DNA from: Armatimonadota bacterium
GTDB lineage: Bacteria; Armatimonadota; DTGP01; JAHWJO01
NCBI GenBank assembly: GCA_019348365.1
Contig: JAHWJO010000174.1
Coordinates: forward strand, 1-8,573
Reading direction: 5' to 3'
DNA: 8,573 bases
The notes under the pieces are model-generated. The model did no database searches and was not told the origin of the DNA. It was given only the letters and a program-made list of their open reading frames with translations. Each line of letters opens with the position of its first letter. Position 1 is the first letter of the stretch. Made by a program: the position numbers and the translations under genes. This document shows positions 1 to 6,103 of the stretch, piece by piece.

Positions 1-1179
1 GTTCGGCTCGCGCAGCAGCGGCTTTGCGCTGAATTGGACGTTCCACGTCGCGCCCGCGTGCCCCCGCGTGGCCTTGACCTGATAGACGATCTCCTCCGGG
101 GGCCAGTCGTTGGGGGCGGCGCCTCCCACCCGTCCCGTGTAGTTGCCGGGCCAGAGGTGTCGGCCCTGGGGATTCTGCTCCGCCCACCAGTTCAGCAGGA
201 CCGGGTAGCTCTGCCCCGTCGTCTCGATCTTCCAGTAGAGCTGGGGAGTGAAGTAATCCAGCCAGCCCTTCTCCAGCCACAGGCGGGAGTCGGCGTAGAG
301 CTGCTCGTACGCGTCGAAGCCCCGGATCTGCTCCGGGAACCCCGGCCTCCAGATGCCGAACGGGCTGACCCCGAACTTCACCCACGGCTTCTCCGCCTTG
401 ATCCCCTCGTACAGCCGCCGCACGAAGCCGTTGACGTTCTCCCGCCGCCAGCTTTCCCGGCTCAGCTCCCCGCCCGATTGCCGGTACGCCTGCCAGCTCG
501 GCTCGTCGGGGAACTCGATGATCTGGCCGTTCGCGTCCCGCTCTTTGTAGGGATAGAAGTAGTCGTCGATATGGGCCCCGTCGATGTCGTACCGCCGGAC
601 CACGTCGAGGATGACGCGGAGCGAGTGCTCCTGGACCGCCGGCTCGCCGGGGTCGAGCCAGAGCGACTTGCCGTAGCTCTTGACGAGATGGGGGCGGGTC
701 CGGCTGATGTGGTCCGCCGAGATCGGGGAGGTGGCCGACGCATGACGGGCGCGGTAGGGGTTGAACCAGGCGTGGAGCTCCAGCCCGCGCCGGTGCGCCT
801 CCTCCACCGCGAACGCGAGGGGATCGTAGAACGGCTCCGGGGCTTTGCCCATCTGCCCGGTCAGGTACTCCGACCAGGGTTCGAGGAGGGAGGCGTAGAG
901 CGCGTCGGCGGCGGGGCGCACCTGAAACACGAGGGCGTTGAGCCGGAGGTCCCGCGCCCGATCCATCAGGCGGATCAGCTCCTCCTTCTGCTGCGCGGGG
1001 GTCAGGCCGCGTTTGGAAGGCCAGTCGATGTTCGCCACCGACGCGACCCAGACGCCGCGAAACTCCCGCTGTGGGGCCGGAGGCTGGAGTTTCGCCGTCT
1101 CTTCGGCGACGGCGGCGGGAAGCGCCGCGCATACGAGCAATAACAGCAGGGAGAGCAATAGGGAGGGGGTGAGGATCAT
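1..1179 (-). CDS. Secreted GHL10/DUF187-family glycoside hydrolase (5' part, runs off left edge)
   Basis: This gene is open from its start at 1179 to base 1, giving 393 residues with no stop in the window. A signal peptide is clear: a leucine-rich core at about residues 7-16, then AAVA/EE with likely cleavage after A25. C17 follows V16, so it is a poor lipobox. The GHL10 fold follows in order: EFRGVWVASVANIDWPSK (39-56), HAWFNPYR (136-143), WLDPGEP (174-180), DIDGAHIDDYFYPY (198-211), GVSPFGIW (270-277) and WLDYFTPQLYW (306-316). The acidic cluster in the DGAHIDDYFYP segment is the likely active-site region. Family members such as Bacillus YngK and E. coli DigH (YddW) are exported and, for DigH, act on denuded peptidoglycan glycans. 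A cell-wall glycan substrate is therefore plausible but inferred. I chose ATG at 1179 because it gives the complete signal peptide and no in-frame start lies just upstream. No good Shine-Dalgarno is visible. The family assignment is firm; the substrate is unknown. Confidence 0.9.
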   Translation of the reverse strand, partial: MILTPSLLLSLLLLLVCAALPAAVAEETAKLQPPAPQREFRGVWVASVANIDWPSKRGLTPAQQKEELIRLMDRARDLRLNALVFQVRPAADALYASLLEPWSEYLTGQMGKAPEPFYDPLAFAVEEAHRRGLELHAWFNPYRARHASATSPISADHISRTRPHLVKSYGKSLWLDPGEPAVQEHSLRVILDVVRRYDIDGAHIDDYFYPYKERDANGQIIEFPDEPSWQAYRQSGGELSRESWRRENVNGFVRRLYEGIKAEKPWVKFGVSPFGIWRPGFPEQIRGFDAYEQLYADSRLWLEKGWLDYFTPQLYWKIETTGQSYPVLLNWWAEQNPQGRHLWPGNYTGRVGGAAPNDWPPEEIVYQVKATRGHAGATWNVQFSAKPLLREPN

Positions 1180-1540
1180 GATAGGAGTGAGGTGCGGATA
1201 AGGAAGCGGTAGTGGAGCAAATCGGAAGGAGGGCCTTGGTAGGAGGGAGGGGTTACCTCTCCCCCGGCCCCTCCCCGACACGGGGAGGGGAGCCGAACGC
1301 GTTAATGGATCGATTCCATGCGATTTGAACTGTCCTCCCCACTTGAACCCTTACCGGGGATGCAAATGCACCGGCATCGCGAGAGAAACGAGGGGAGAGG
1401 GGAAGCTTGGATCTTCGTCCCTGGATGGTCCGCCGGTCGAGTACGAGCCTTTCCGAGCATCGAAGGCGCTTATCGATATATTCGTCATGTTGGAGACGGA
1501 ATCATCCGTTATAATTGTGGATTTCTCAGGGATAGGACCA
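1180..1540. other. Non-coding gap between the GHL10 and metallophosphoesterase genes
   Basis: This 361-bp gap separates two minus-strand genes. I see no credible protein gene in it; the short open frames on the plus strand resemble nothing and run into the antisense of the metallophosphoesterase. It contains a perfect GC hairpin (listed separately) and a 5-bp inverted repeat, ACGGA/TCCGT, at 1496-1509. The latter lies about 30 bp past the metallophosphoesterase stop but has no T-run after it. The GHL10 promoter must lie here, but no convincing -10/-35 pair stands out. Confidence 0.7.
1268..1290. repeat. Perfect 10-bp GC hairpin upstream of the GHL10 gene
   Basis: CCCCTCCCCG, a 3-base loop ACA, and CGGGGAGGGG form a perfect 10-bp inverted repeat. 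No T-run follows on either strand, and it sits about 90 bp upstream of the GHL10 start and 250 bp past the metallophosphoesterase stop. An intrinsic terminator is therefore unlikely. The form (a C-rich arm, a tiny loop and the mirror arm, embedded in a longer C/G tract) resembles dispersed palindromic intergenic elements of high-GC genomes. That identity is inference and needs copy counting. Confidence 0.6.
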
Positions 1541-2377
1541 TTACCCGCGAGGACTCCGCAGCGTCAGGACCGTGATCTCCGGCGGGCAGAGGAAGCGGAC
1601 GGGGAGGTGGACGGTCCCCAGGCCCCGGTTGACGTAAAGAATCATCTGCCCCGCCCGGTACTGCCCCATCACGTAATCCTTTACCTGGAGGGGGAGGTAG
1701 AGCGTGCCGATCCCCGGCAGGCGCACCTGTCCGCCGTGCGAGTGCCCGGAGAGCTGGAGATCGAAGCGGCCCGTCTCCGCCGCTCGGTCCGCGTACCCCG
1801 GCTCATGCGCCAGCAGGATCGCCGCGCCGTCCTCCGGCAATTGCTCCAGAACGAGGTCCAGCCGGGGTTGGCCCTCAATCACGTCATCCACCCCCGCCAG
1901 GTGAAGCGAGTCCTCGCCGCGCCGGAGCGTGTGCACCGCGTTGTAGAGGACCCGGATCCCGGCGTCGCGGAGGACTCCCCGTACCCTTTCCGCCCCGGCG
2001 TCGTAATCGTGGTTGCCCAGTATCGCCACCACGCCGTCCCACGCCCGGAGGGTGTGGAGGACCGCCGTCAATTCATCGGAGATGCGGCGGCAGGTGGCGG
2101 TGACGACGTCGCCGGTGAAGGCGATCAGGTCCGGCTTCAGGGCGCTCACCCGCTCGCAGATGCCCCGCAGCGTTTCACAGGACAACCACGGCCCCACATG
2201 GCTGTCGCTGATCTGCACGAGGCGGTAACCGTCGAACGCGGGCGCGAGACGGGGTAATTCCAGCTCCAGCTCGACGACCTCGACCTGCCGCGATTCGCAA
2301 TAACCGTAGGCGAACGCCGTCGCGCCGAGAGCCGCCGCGCCCAAAAGCGCCGTTCGGTATCGTCTGCCGTTCGCCAT
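1541..2377 (-). CDS. Membrane-anchored metallophosphoesterase, YkuE-like
   Basis: The protein has 278 residues. A short basic N-terminus (NGRRYR) is followed by an Ala/Gly-rich hydrophobic stretch at about residues 9-26, probably a signal anchor. The calcineurin-like metallophosphoesterase motifs follow in order: D58-x-H60 (ISDSH), GD at 89-90, GNHD at 121-124, H191 in LLAHEP, and GHSH at 211-214 followed by GGQ. All dinuclear-metal ligands are present, so it should be an active phosphohydrolase with its domain held outside the membrane. YkuE-type relatives are reported to act on lipids or other envelope phosphoesters, but the substrate here cannot be read from sequence. ATG at 2377 was chosen because it just precedes the hydrophobic segment; GGAAAGG about 10 bases upstream is a weak ribosome site. 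It is divergent from mutL. The same frame stays open far upstream through mutL antisense, which is a high-GC artefact and not a fusion. Confidence 0.9.
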   Translation of the reverse strand: MANGRRYRTALLGAAALGATAFAYGYCESRQVEVVELELELPRLAPAFDGYRLVQISDSHVGPWLSCETLRGICERVSALKPDLIAFTGDVVTATCRRISDELTAVLHTLRAWDGVVAILGNHDYDAGAERVRGVLRDAGIRVLYNAVHTLRRGEDSLHLAGVDDVIEGQPRLDLVLEQLPEDGAAILLAHEPGYADRAAETGRFDLQLSGHSHGGQVRLPGIGTLYLPLQVKDYVMGQYRAGQMILYVNRGLGTVHLPVRFLCPPEITVLTLRSPRG

Positions 2378-2441
2378 TATCGCCGCGCCTTTCCGAACGT
2401 TTCCAAAGCACTCCCCCTTCGCAAAGCGTCCTCGCCTCTCC

Positions 2442-2463
2442 CCTGTGATACACCTGTGATACA
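2442..2463. repeat. Tandem 11-bp direct repeat in the divergent promoter region
   Basis: CCTGTGATACA occurs twice in perfect head-to-tail tandem (2442-2452 and 2453-2463). The period of 11 is about one DNA helical turn, so a protein bound to both copies would contact one face. The second copy overlaps the candidate mutL -10 element. It may be an operator for mutL, for the divergent metallophosphoesterase gene or for both, or a simple duplication of a -10-like sequence. No known regulator site is recognised. Confidence 0.6.
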
Positions 2464-2465
2464 AT
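2457..2465 (+). promoter_or_regulatory. Candidate extended -10 promoter for mutL
   Basis: TGA directly followed by TACAAT (2460-2465) makes an extended -10 element (TGn plus a 5/6 match to TATAAT). No good -35 lies 17 bp upstream, as is common for extended -10 promoters. Transcription would start near 2472 and give a leader of about 65 bases. This is inference from consensus only. Confidence 0.4.
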
Positions 2466-2481
2466 AGAAGGGAGAGATTTC

Positions 2482-2495
2482 CGATCTTCGGATCG
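2482..2495 (+). other. UUCG-tetraloop hairpin in the mutL leader
   Basis: CGATC, TTCG and GATCG form a 5-bp stem closed by C(UUCG)G, an exceptionally stable tetraloop. It lies in the predicted mutL 5' leader, about 40 bases before the start. CCCC and then TTTTT follow, so the T-run is offset from the stem and this is a poor terminator. It may protect the 5' end or be chance. Confidence 0.45.
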
Positions 2496-2536
2496 CCCCT
2501 TTTTGATATCAGAGAGTTGCAGAATTGCTGGCCTGA

Positions 2537-4570
2537 ATGTCCCCTGTACGCCTGCTGGATGAACAGACCGCGAACCAGATCGCGGCGGGCGAGGTGGTGG
2601 AGCGCCCCGCCGCCGCCGTCAAGGAGCTGATCGAAAACGCGCTGGACGCCGGGTCCACCCGCATCTTCGTCGAGGTGGAGGACGGCGGGCGCGCCCTCAT
2701 CCGGATCACCGACAACGGCTTCGGCATGGCCCCGGAGGATGCCGAGATGGCCCTGCAACGCCACGCCACGAGCAAAATCACCTCCGCCGACGACCTCACC
2801 CGGCTCCGGACGCTGGGGTTCCGGGGGGAGGCCCTGCCTAGCATCGCGAGCATCAGCCACTTCGAGCTCGTCACCCGCCCGCCGGAGTCCGCCGCCGCCC
2901 TCCGTCTCTACCTCGAAGGGGGGACGATCCTGGAGCGGGGCGAGGCGGGCGCGCCGCCGGGGACGCGCATCACCGTGCGGCACCTCTTCTACAATACCCC
3001 GGCGCGCCTCAAATTCATCAAGTCGATCACGACCGAGATGAACCACATCGCCGAGATCGCCGGGCGACTCGCGATGGCGCACCCTCACGTCGCGGTGCGG
3101 CTGATGCACAACGGGCGCGAGGTCTTCTCGACCCCCGGCACCGGCCAGCCTCGCGACACCCTGGCCGCGCTGTGGGGTCGGGACCGCGCCGCCGCCCTCC
3201 TCGAAGCCGCCTCCGAATCTCCCGCCGTGAACGTCTCCGGGTTCGTCTCGCCGCCGGAGCATTCCCGGCCCAACCGGGGGCATCAGGCGTTCTTCGTGAA
3301 CGGGCGGCCCATCGTCAGCCGTCTGCTCTCGCACGCGCTGGATCACACCTTCCGCCCTCTCATCCCGGACGGACGCTTCCCCGCCGGGGCGATCTTCCTG
3401 GCCGTGCCGCCCGAAGACGTGGACGTGAACGTCCATCCCTCGAAGACCGAGGTCCGGTTCCGCAACGAGCGGGAGATCCATTCCGCCATCACGCGCGCAG
3501 TCCGCGCCGCCCTCATGCAGGTCCCCGAGATCACCCGAACGGACACGGGGACCGGGGATCGGGGGTCGGGGATCGGGAACTCCGGGCTGGAGGCGGAGGG
3601 TACGGCGGGACTGATCCGGCCCGACCTTCAGCAGCGCCTGAACCTCTCGCCGGACCGGTTCCTGCCGGACACGCTCCTCAAGCGCACCGGGCTGGTCGCG
3701 CCGGTGTGGCAGGGGATCGAGCCGGAAGAAGAGGAGCCCCGTCCGCCGGGCTCGTATTACGCCCCCTCCCCCTACGCGGCCCCGCCGCATGAACCGTCTG
3801 ATGGAGAAGCCGAAGTCCCTCCGGCCCCCTCGCCGGGATCGGAATCCCCTTCCCCATCGGCGGACGACCCCTTCGCCACAACCGAAGCGGCTCCGGACCC
3901 AACACCCAACGCCCAACACCCAACGCCCAACACCCAACGCTCCACGCTCAACGCCCAAAGCTCCACGCTCCCCGACCTGCTCTCCGGGATGCGGCTGCTG
4001 GGGCAGGTGATGAACACGTTTCTCGTGGGGGAGGGGCGGGACGGCCTGCTCCTCATCGACCAGCACGTCGCTCACGAGCGTATCCTGTACGACCGGTTGA
4101 TGCGGGCCCGCAACGGCCAGCGCGCCCCGGAGGTCCAGCGGCTCCTCCTCCCGATCACCGTCACGCTTTCCGGGCAGGAGGCCGCCGCGCTGGAGACCCG
4201 CCTGCCGGAGCTGGAGAAGCTCGGCTTCGAGGTGGAGCCGTTCGGGGGGGACACGTTCATCGTGCGCGCGCTGCCTGTGGGCCTCAGCCACAAGAATCCC
4301 GAGACGATCCTGCGGGATCTCGCCGCCGAATTGAGGGAAGAGTGGGGGCCGGGCCGCTCGGTGATGGAGAAGGCGGTGGACGCGGTGATCGCCTCCGCCT
4401 CCTGCCACGGGGCCATCAAGGCGAACATGCCCCTCAGCCCCACCGAAATGCAGCGGCTCGTGGAGGACCTGATGAACTCCGACGACCCTTACCGCTGCCC
4501 CCATGGCCGCCCGACCGTCATGCAGATCACCAAAGGGGAGCTGTACAAGTGGTTCAAGCGGACCGGCTAG
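2537..4570 (+). CDS. mutL: DNA mismatch repair endonuclease/ATPase MutL
   Basis: The 677-residue protein has an N-terminal GHKL ATPase domain (about 1-330): IAAGEVVERP (15-24), catalytic-type E30 with N34, DNGFGM (59-64), ATSKI (77-81), GFRGEALPSI (94-103) and GTR (142-144). A Pro/Ser-rich disordered linker covers about 335-485. The C-terminal domain is endonuclease-proficient: DQHVAHERILYD (508-519), C623 in SCHGAIKANM, CPHGRP (654-659) and a final FKR. D508/H510/E514/C623/C654/H656 correspond to the metal-site set described for Bacillus MutL, so nicking is probably intrinsic and MutH-independent. It would couple MutS mismatch recognition to strand removal. The start at 2537 is fixed because an in-frame TGA stands immediately before it; there is no clear Shine-Dalgarno. 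Oddities are two heptamer arrays in the linker, and V511 and D519 where the motif usually has Ala and Glu. It converges on mreD with 7 bp between the stop codons. Confidence 0.97.
   Translation: MSPVRLLDEQTANQIAAGEVVERPAAAVKELIENALDAGSTRIFVEVEDGGRALIRITDNGFGMAPEDAEMALQRHATSKITSADDLTRLRTLGFRGEALPSIASISHFELVTRPPESAAALRLYLEGGTILERGEAGAPPGTRITVRHLFYNTPARLKFIKSITTEMNHIAEIAGRLAMAHPHVAVRLMHNGREVFSTPGTGQPRDTLAALWGRDRAAALLEAASESPAVNVSGFVSPPEHSRPNRGHQAFFVNGRPIVSRLLSHALDHTFRPLIPDGRFPAGAIFLAVPPEDVDVNVHPSKTEVRFRNEREIHSAITRAVRAALMQVPEITRTDTGTGDRGSGIGNSGLEAEGTAGLIRPDLQQRLNLSPDRFLPDTLLKRTGLVAPVWQGIEPEEEEPRPPGSYYAPSPYAAPPHEPSDGEAEVPPAPSPGSESPSPSADDPFATTEAAPDPTPNAQHPTPNTQRSTLNAQSSTLPDLLSGMRLLGQVMNTFLVGEGRDGLLLIDQHVAHERILYDRLMRARNGQRAPEVQRLLLPITVTLSGQEAAALETRLPELEKLGFEVEPFGGDTFIVRALPVGLSHKNPETILRDLAAELREEWGPGRSVMEKAVDAVIASASCHGAIKANMPLSPTEMQRLVEDLMNSDDPYRCPHGRPTVMQITKGELYKWFKRTG
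3543..3577 (+). repeat. G-rich heptamer array inside the mutL linker
   Basis: There are five period-7 units: ACACGGG, GACCGGG, GATCGGG, GGTCGGG and GATCGGG. They encode a Gly/Asp-rich stretch (around TGTGDRGSGIGN, residues 336-347) at the start of the disordered linker, just after the ATPase domain. Seven is not a multiple of three, so any unit change would shift the frame. Confidence 0.75.
3897..3966 (+). repeat. ACCCAAC/GCCCAAC heptamer array inside the mutL linker
   Basis: Ten contiguous 7-bp units lie at 3897-3966. The first six are ACCCAAC or GCCCAAC, mostly alternating. The last four are degenerate (GCTCCAC, GCTCAAC, GCCCAAA, GCTCCAC). Three DNA units make seven codons, so the protein shows a seven-residue periodicity (PTPNAQH, PTPNTQR, STLNAQS; residues about 454-477). 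The tract is in the flexible linker, where length change is tolerated if the frame is kept. Confidence 0.9.
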
Positions 4571-4577
4571 TGAAGGA

Positions 4578-5126
4578 TCAGCCCTTTTTCCGGTCGAAGC
4601 CGTAATTCTCCGTTCGGCCCAGGCGGCGGAGAATGAACATCATCGGGAGATAGATCGGGAGGGCGTAGAGGGCGTTCCATCCCGCCACCACGAAAGGGCG
4701 CAGGGGTTCGCCCGAGAGGTGGCGCGGGTTCCAGAGGAAGAACAGGGCTTCGGCAAGGAGCGTGCCCATGCCCGCTATAAAAGGGACGAGCGCGGGCCAG
4801 TCGCCGTAGATCTCCTCGCGGGCGCGCCCCACGAGCCACCCGACGACGAGATAGCTGAACGTGAAGCTCCCCACGAATTTCCCGCTCAGGGCCGCCATCA
4901 CCAGCCCCGCCCACAGCCCCATCCACGCGCCGCCCCATGCGCCCGCAAACCACGCGCCCACCACGGCGACCAGAAACGTCAGGTGCGGCACGTAGGGCAC
5001 ATCCAGCGGAGTCAGGAACGAACTCTGGAGTACCGCCGCCCCCGCCACCATCACCGTGAGTGCGGCCATACGGAGCGGGGTCGGGCGGATCCGTGTCCAG
5101 GCTGGCGCGGAGGGGAACAGCAGCAT
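4578..5126 (-). CDS. mreD: Rod shape-determining membrane protein MreD
   Basis: This is a 182-residue, strongly hydrophobic protein with about five membrane segments, at roughly residues 19-36, 46-64, 68-100, 110-130 and 140-165. Its tail is basic (RRLGRTENYGFDRKKG). MreD sequences are poorly conserved, so the call rests on hydropathy, length (the usual size is about 160-190) and position as the third gene after mreB and mreC. MreD is an inner-membrane partner of MreC in the elongasome. ATG at 5126 lies 3 bp after the mreC stop, with GGAAGGA about 7-9 bases upstream inside the end of mreC, which indicates translational coupling. An overlapping frame starting at 5133 gives a Pro/Arg-rich polypeptide without membrane segments and is a shadow. 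The gene ends 7 bp from the convergent mutL stop. Confidence 0.88.
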   Translation of the reverse strand: MLLFPSAPAWTRIRPTPLRMAALTVMVAGAAVLQSSFLTPLDVPYVPHLTFLVAVVGAWFAGAWGGAWMGLWAGLVMAALSGKFVGSFTFSYLVVGWLVGRAREEIYGDWPALVPFIAGMGTLLAEALFFLWNPRHLSGEPLRPFVVAGWNALYALPIYLPMMFILRRLGRTENYGFDRKKG

Positions 5127-5129
5127 CGC

Positions 5130-5924
5130 TCAATCCTTCCGGAGGACGAGCGCCTCTTCCAGGCGGTGGAAATCGACGGCGGGCTCAATCGTTGCGGTTC
5201 GTCCGGTGCCGCTGACGTTCGTTCGCACCGACGATACCTTTCCGATGAACAGTCCCGGAGGGTAGATCCCCCCCCAGCCGGAGGTGACGATGGCATCGCC
5301 GACCCGCACGTCCGCCGTCTTGTCGAGATAGGTCAGGGAGAGGGTATCGCTCCCCTCCCCGCGCGCCACGCCGGGGATGCGATTCCGGAGCACCCGCACG
5401 CCTACGCTGCTGGACGGGTCGGTGAGGTAGAGGACGGTAGCGGAATTCGGGCCGATGACGCCGGTGACCTGTCCGGCCACGCCGTCCTTCGTCACCACGA
5501 CGTGCCGGGGACGGATGCCGTCCCGCGTGCCCCGGTCGATGGTGGCGGTCTGCGCCCAGGACTTGTCCCCCTCCCCGATGATCCGGGCCACGACGGAGGT
5601 GTAAGGAACTTGCTCCTTCAATTGCAAGAGATTGGAAAGCTCCTCATTCTTCCTCTTCAGGTTTTGCGTGGCGGCTTTGTATCGCTCCAGCTCCGCTTTG
5701 AGCCGCCTGGCTTCGTCGTTGGGCCGGGGGGGGCCGGCGGCCTTGCGGAGGATCGCTTCAAACCCGGTGCGCGCGTCGGTCATCCATCGCTGGCCGGGAG
5801 CCAGCGCCGCCATGACGGGGCGAGTGACCGGGCTGGGCTGTTTCAGGGCCACCGCACGATTGTGCAGGACCGCCAGTCCAGTCGAGAGGATCGAAAAGAG
5901 AAGGAGGGGGAAAAGCGATTTCAC
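5130..5924 (-). CDS. mreC: Rod shape-determining protein MreC
   Basis: From GTG at 5924 the protein has 264 residues. It has an N-terminal membrane segment (LFPLLLFSILSTGLAVL, residues 4-20), a coiled coil at about 70-103 (DEARRLKAELERYK through LLQLK), and the extracytoplasmic beta-rich MreC domain from about 108 to the end. The conserved SGWGGIYPPGLFIGKV is close to the canonical SGxGGxFPPGxxVG motif. MreC links MreB filaments through MreD to the peptidoglycan synthases. The start is unusual. The frame remains open upstream to 6203 through the heptamer array and into mreB antisense, but the upstream residues are low-complexity and the membrane segment begins right after the GTG. No Shine-Dalgarno precedes the GTG; instead a 7-bp repeat array ends 2 bases away. 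Initiation may depend on mRNA structure or coupling. The product call is secure; the exact start is less so. Confidence 0.93.
   Translation of the reverse strand: MKSLFPLLLFSILSTGLAVLHNRAVALKQPSPVTRPVMAALAPGQRWMTDARTGFEAILRKAAGPPRPNDEARRLKAELERYKAATQNLKRKNEELSNLLQLKEQVPYTSVVARIIGEGDKSWAQTATIDRGTRDGIRPRHVVVTKDGVAGQVTGVIGPNSATVLYLTDPSSSVGVRVLRNRIPGVARGEGSDTLSLTYLDKTADVRVGDAIVTSGWGGIYPPGLFIGKVSSVRTNVSGTGRTATIEPAVDFHRLEEALVLRKD
5134..5140 (-). promoter_or_regulatory. Ribosome binding site of mreD inside mreC
   Basis: Read on the minus strand, GGAAGGA lies in the last codons of mreC, about 7 bases before the mreD ATG. It is the best Shine-Dalgarno in the operon. It supports the mreD start at 5126 and coupled translation with mreC. 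Confidence 0.6.
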
Positions 5925-5926
5925 TT

Positions 5927-6100
<174 letters not shown>

Positions 6101-6103
6101 AAT

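Noticed and set aside
34..1143. 369-residue plus-strand open frame across the GHL10 gene
   Set aside because: It is antisense to a clear GHL10 protein with a signal peptide and has no recognisable motif.
1510..1515. Perfect TATAAT on the plus strand, with TTGGAG 14 bp upstream
   Set aside because: The spacing is too short and there is no plus-strand gene downstream. At most it is an antisense promoter to the metallophosphoesterase.
1541..4504. A 987-residue minus-strand open frame that joins mutL antisense to the metallophosphoesterase
   Set aside because: Only the last 278 residues resemble a protein. The rest is Arg/Gly/Glu-rich mirror sequence of mutL codons, kept open by high G+C. The true start is the ATG at 2377.
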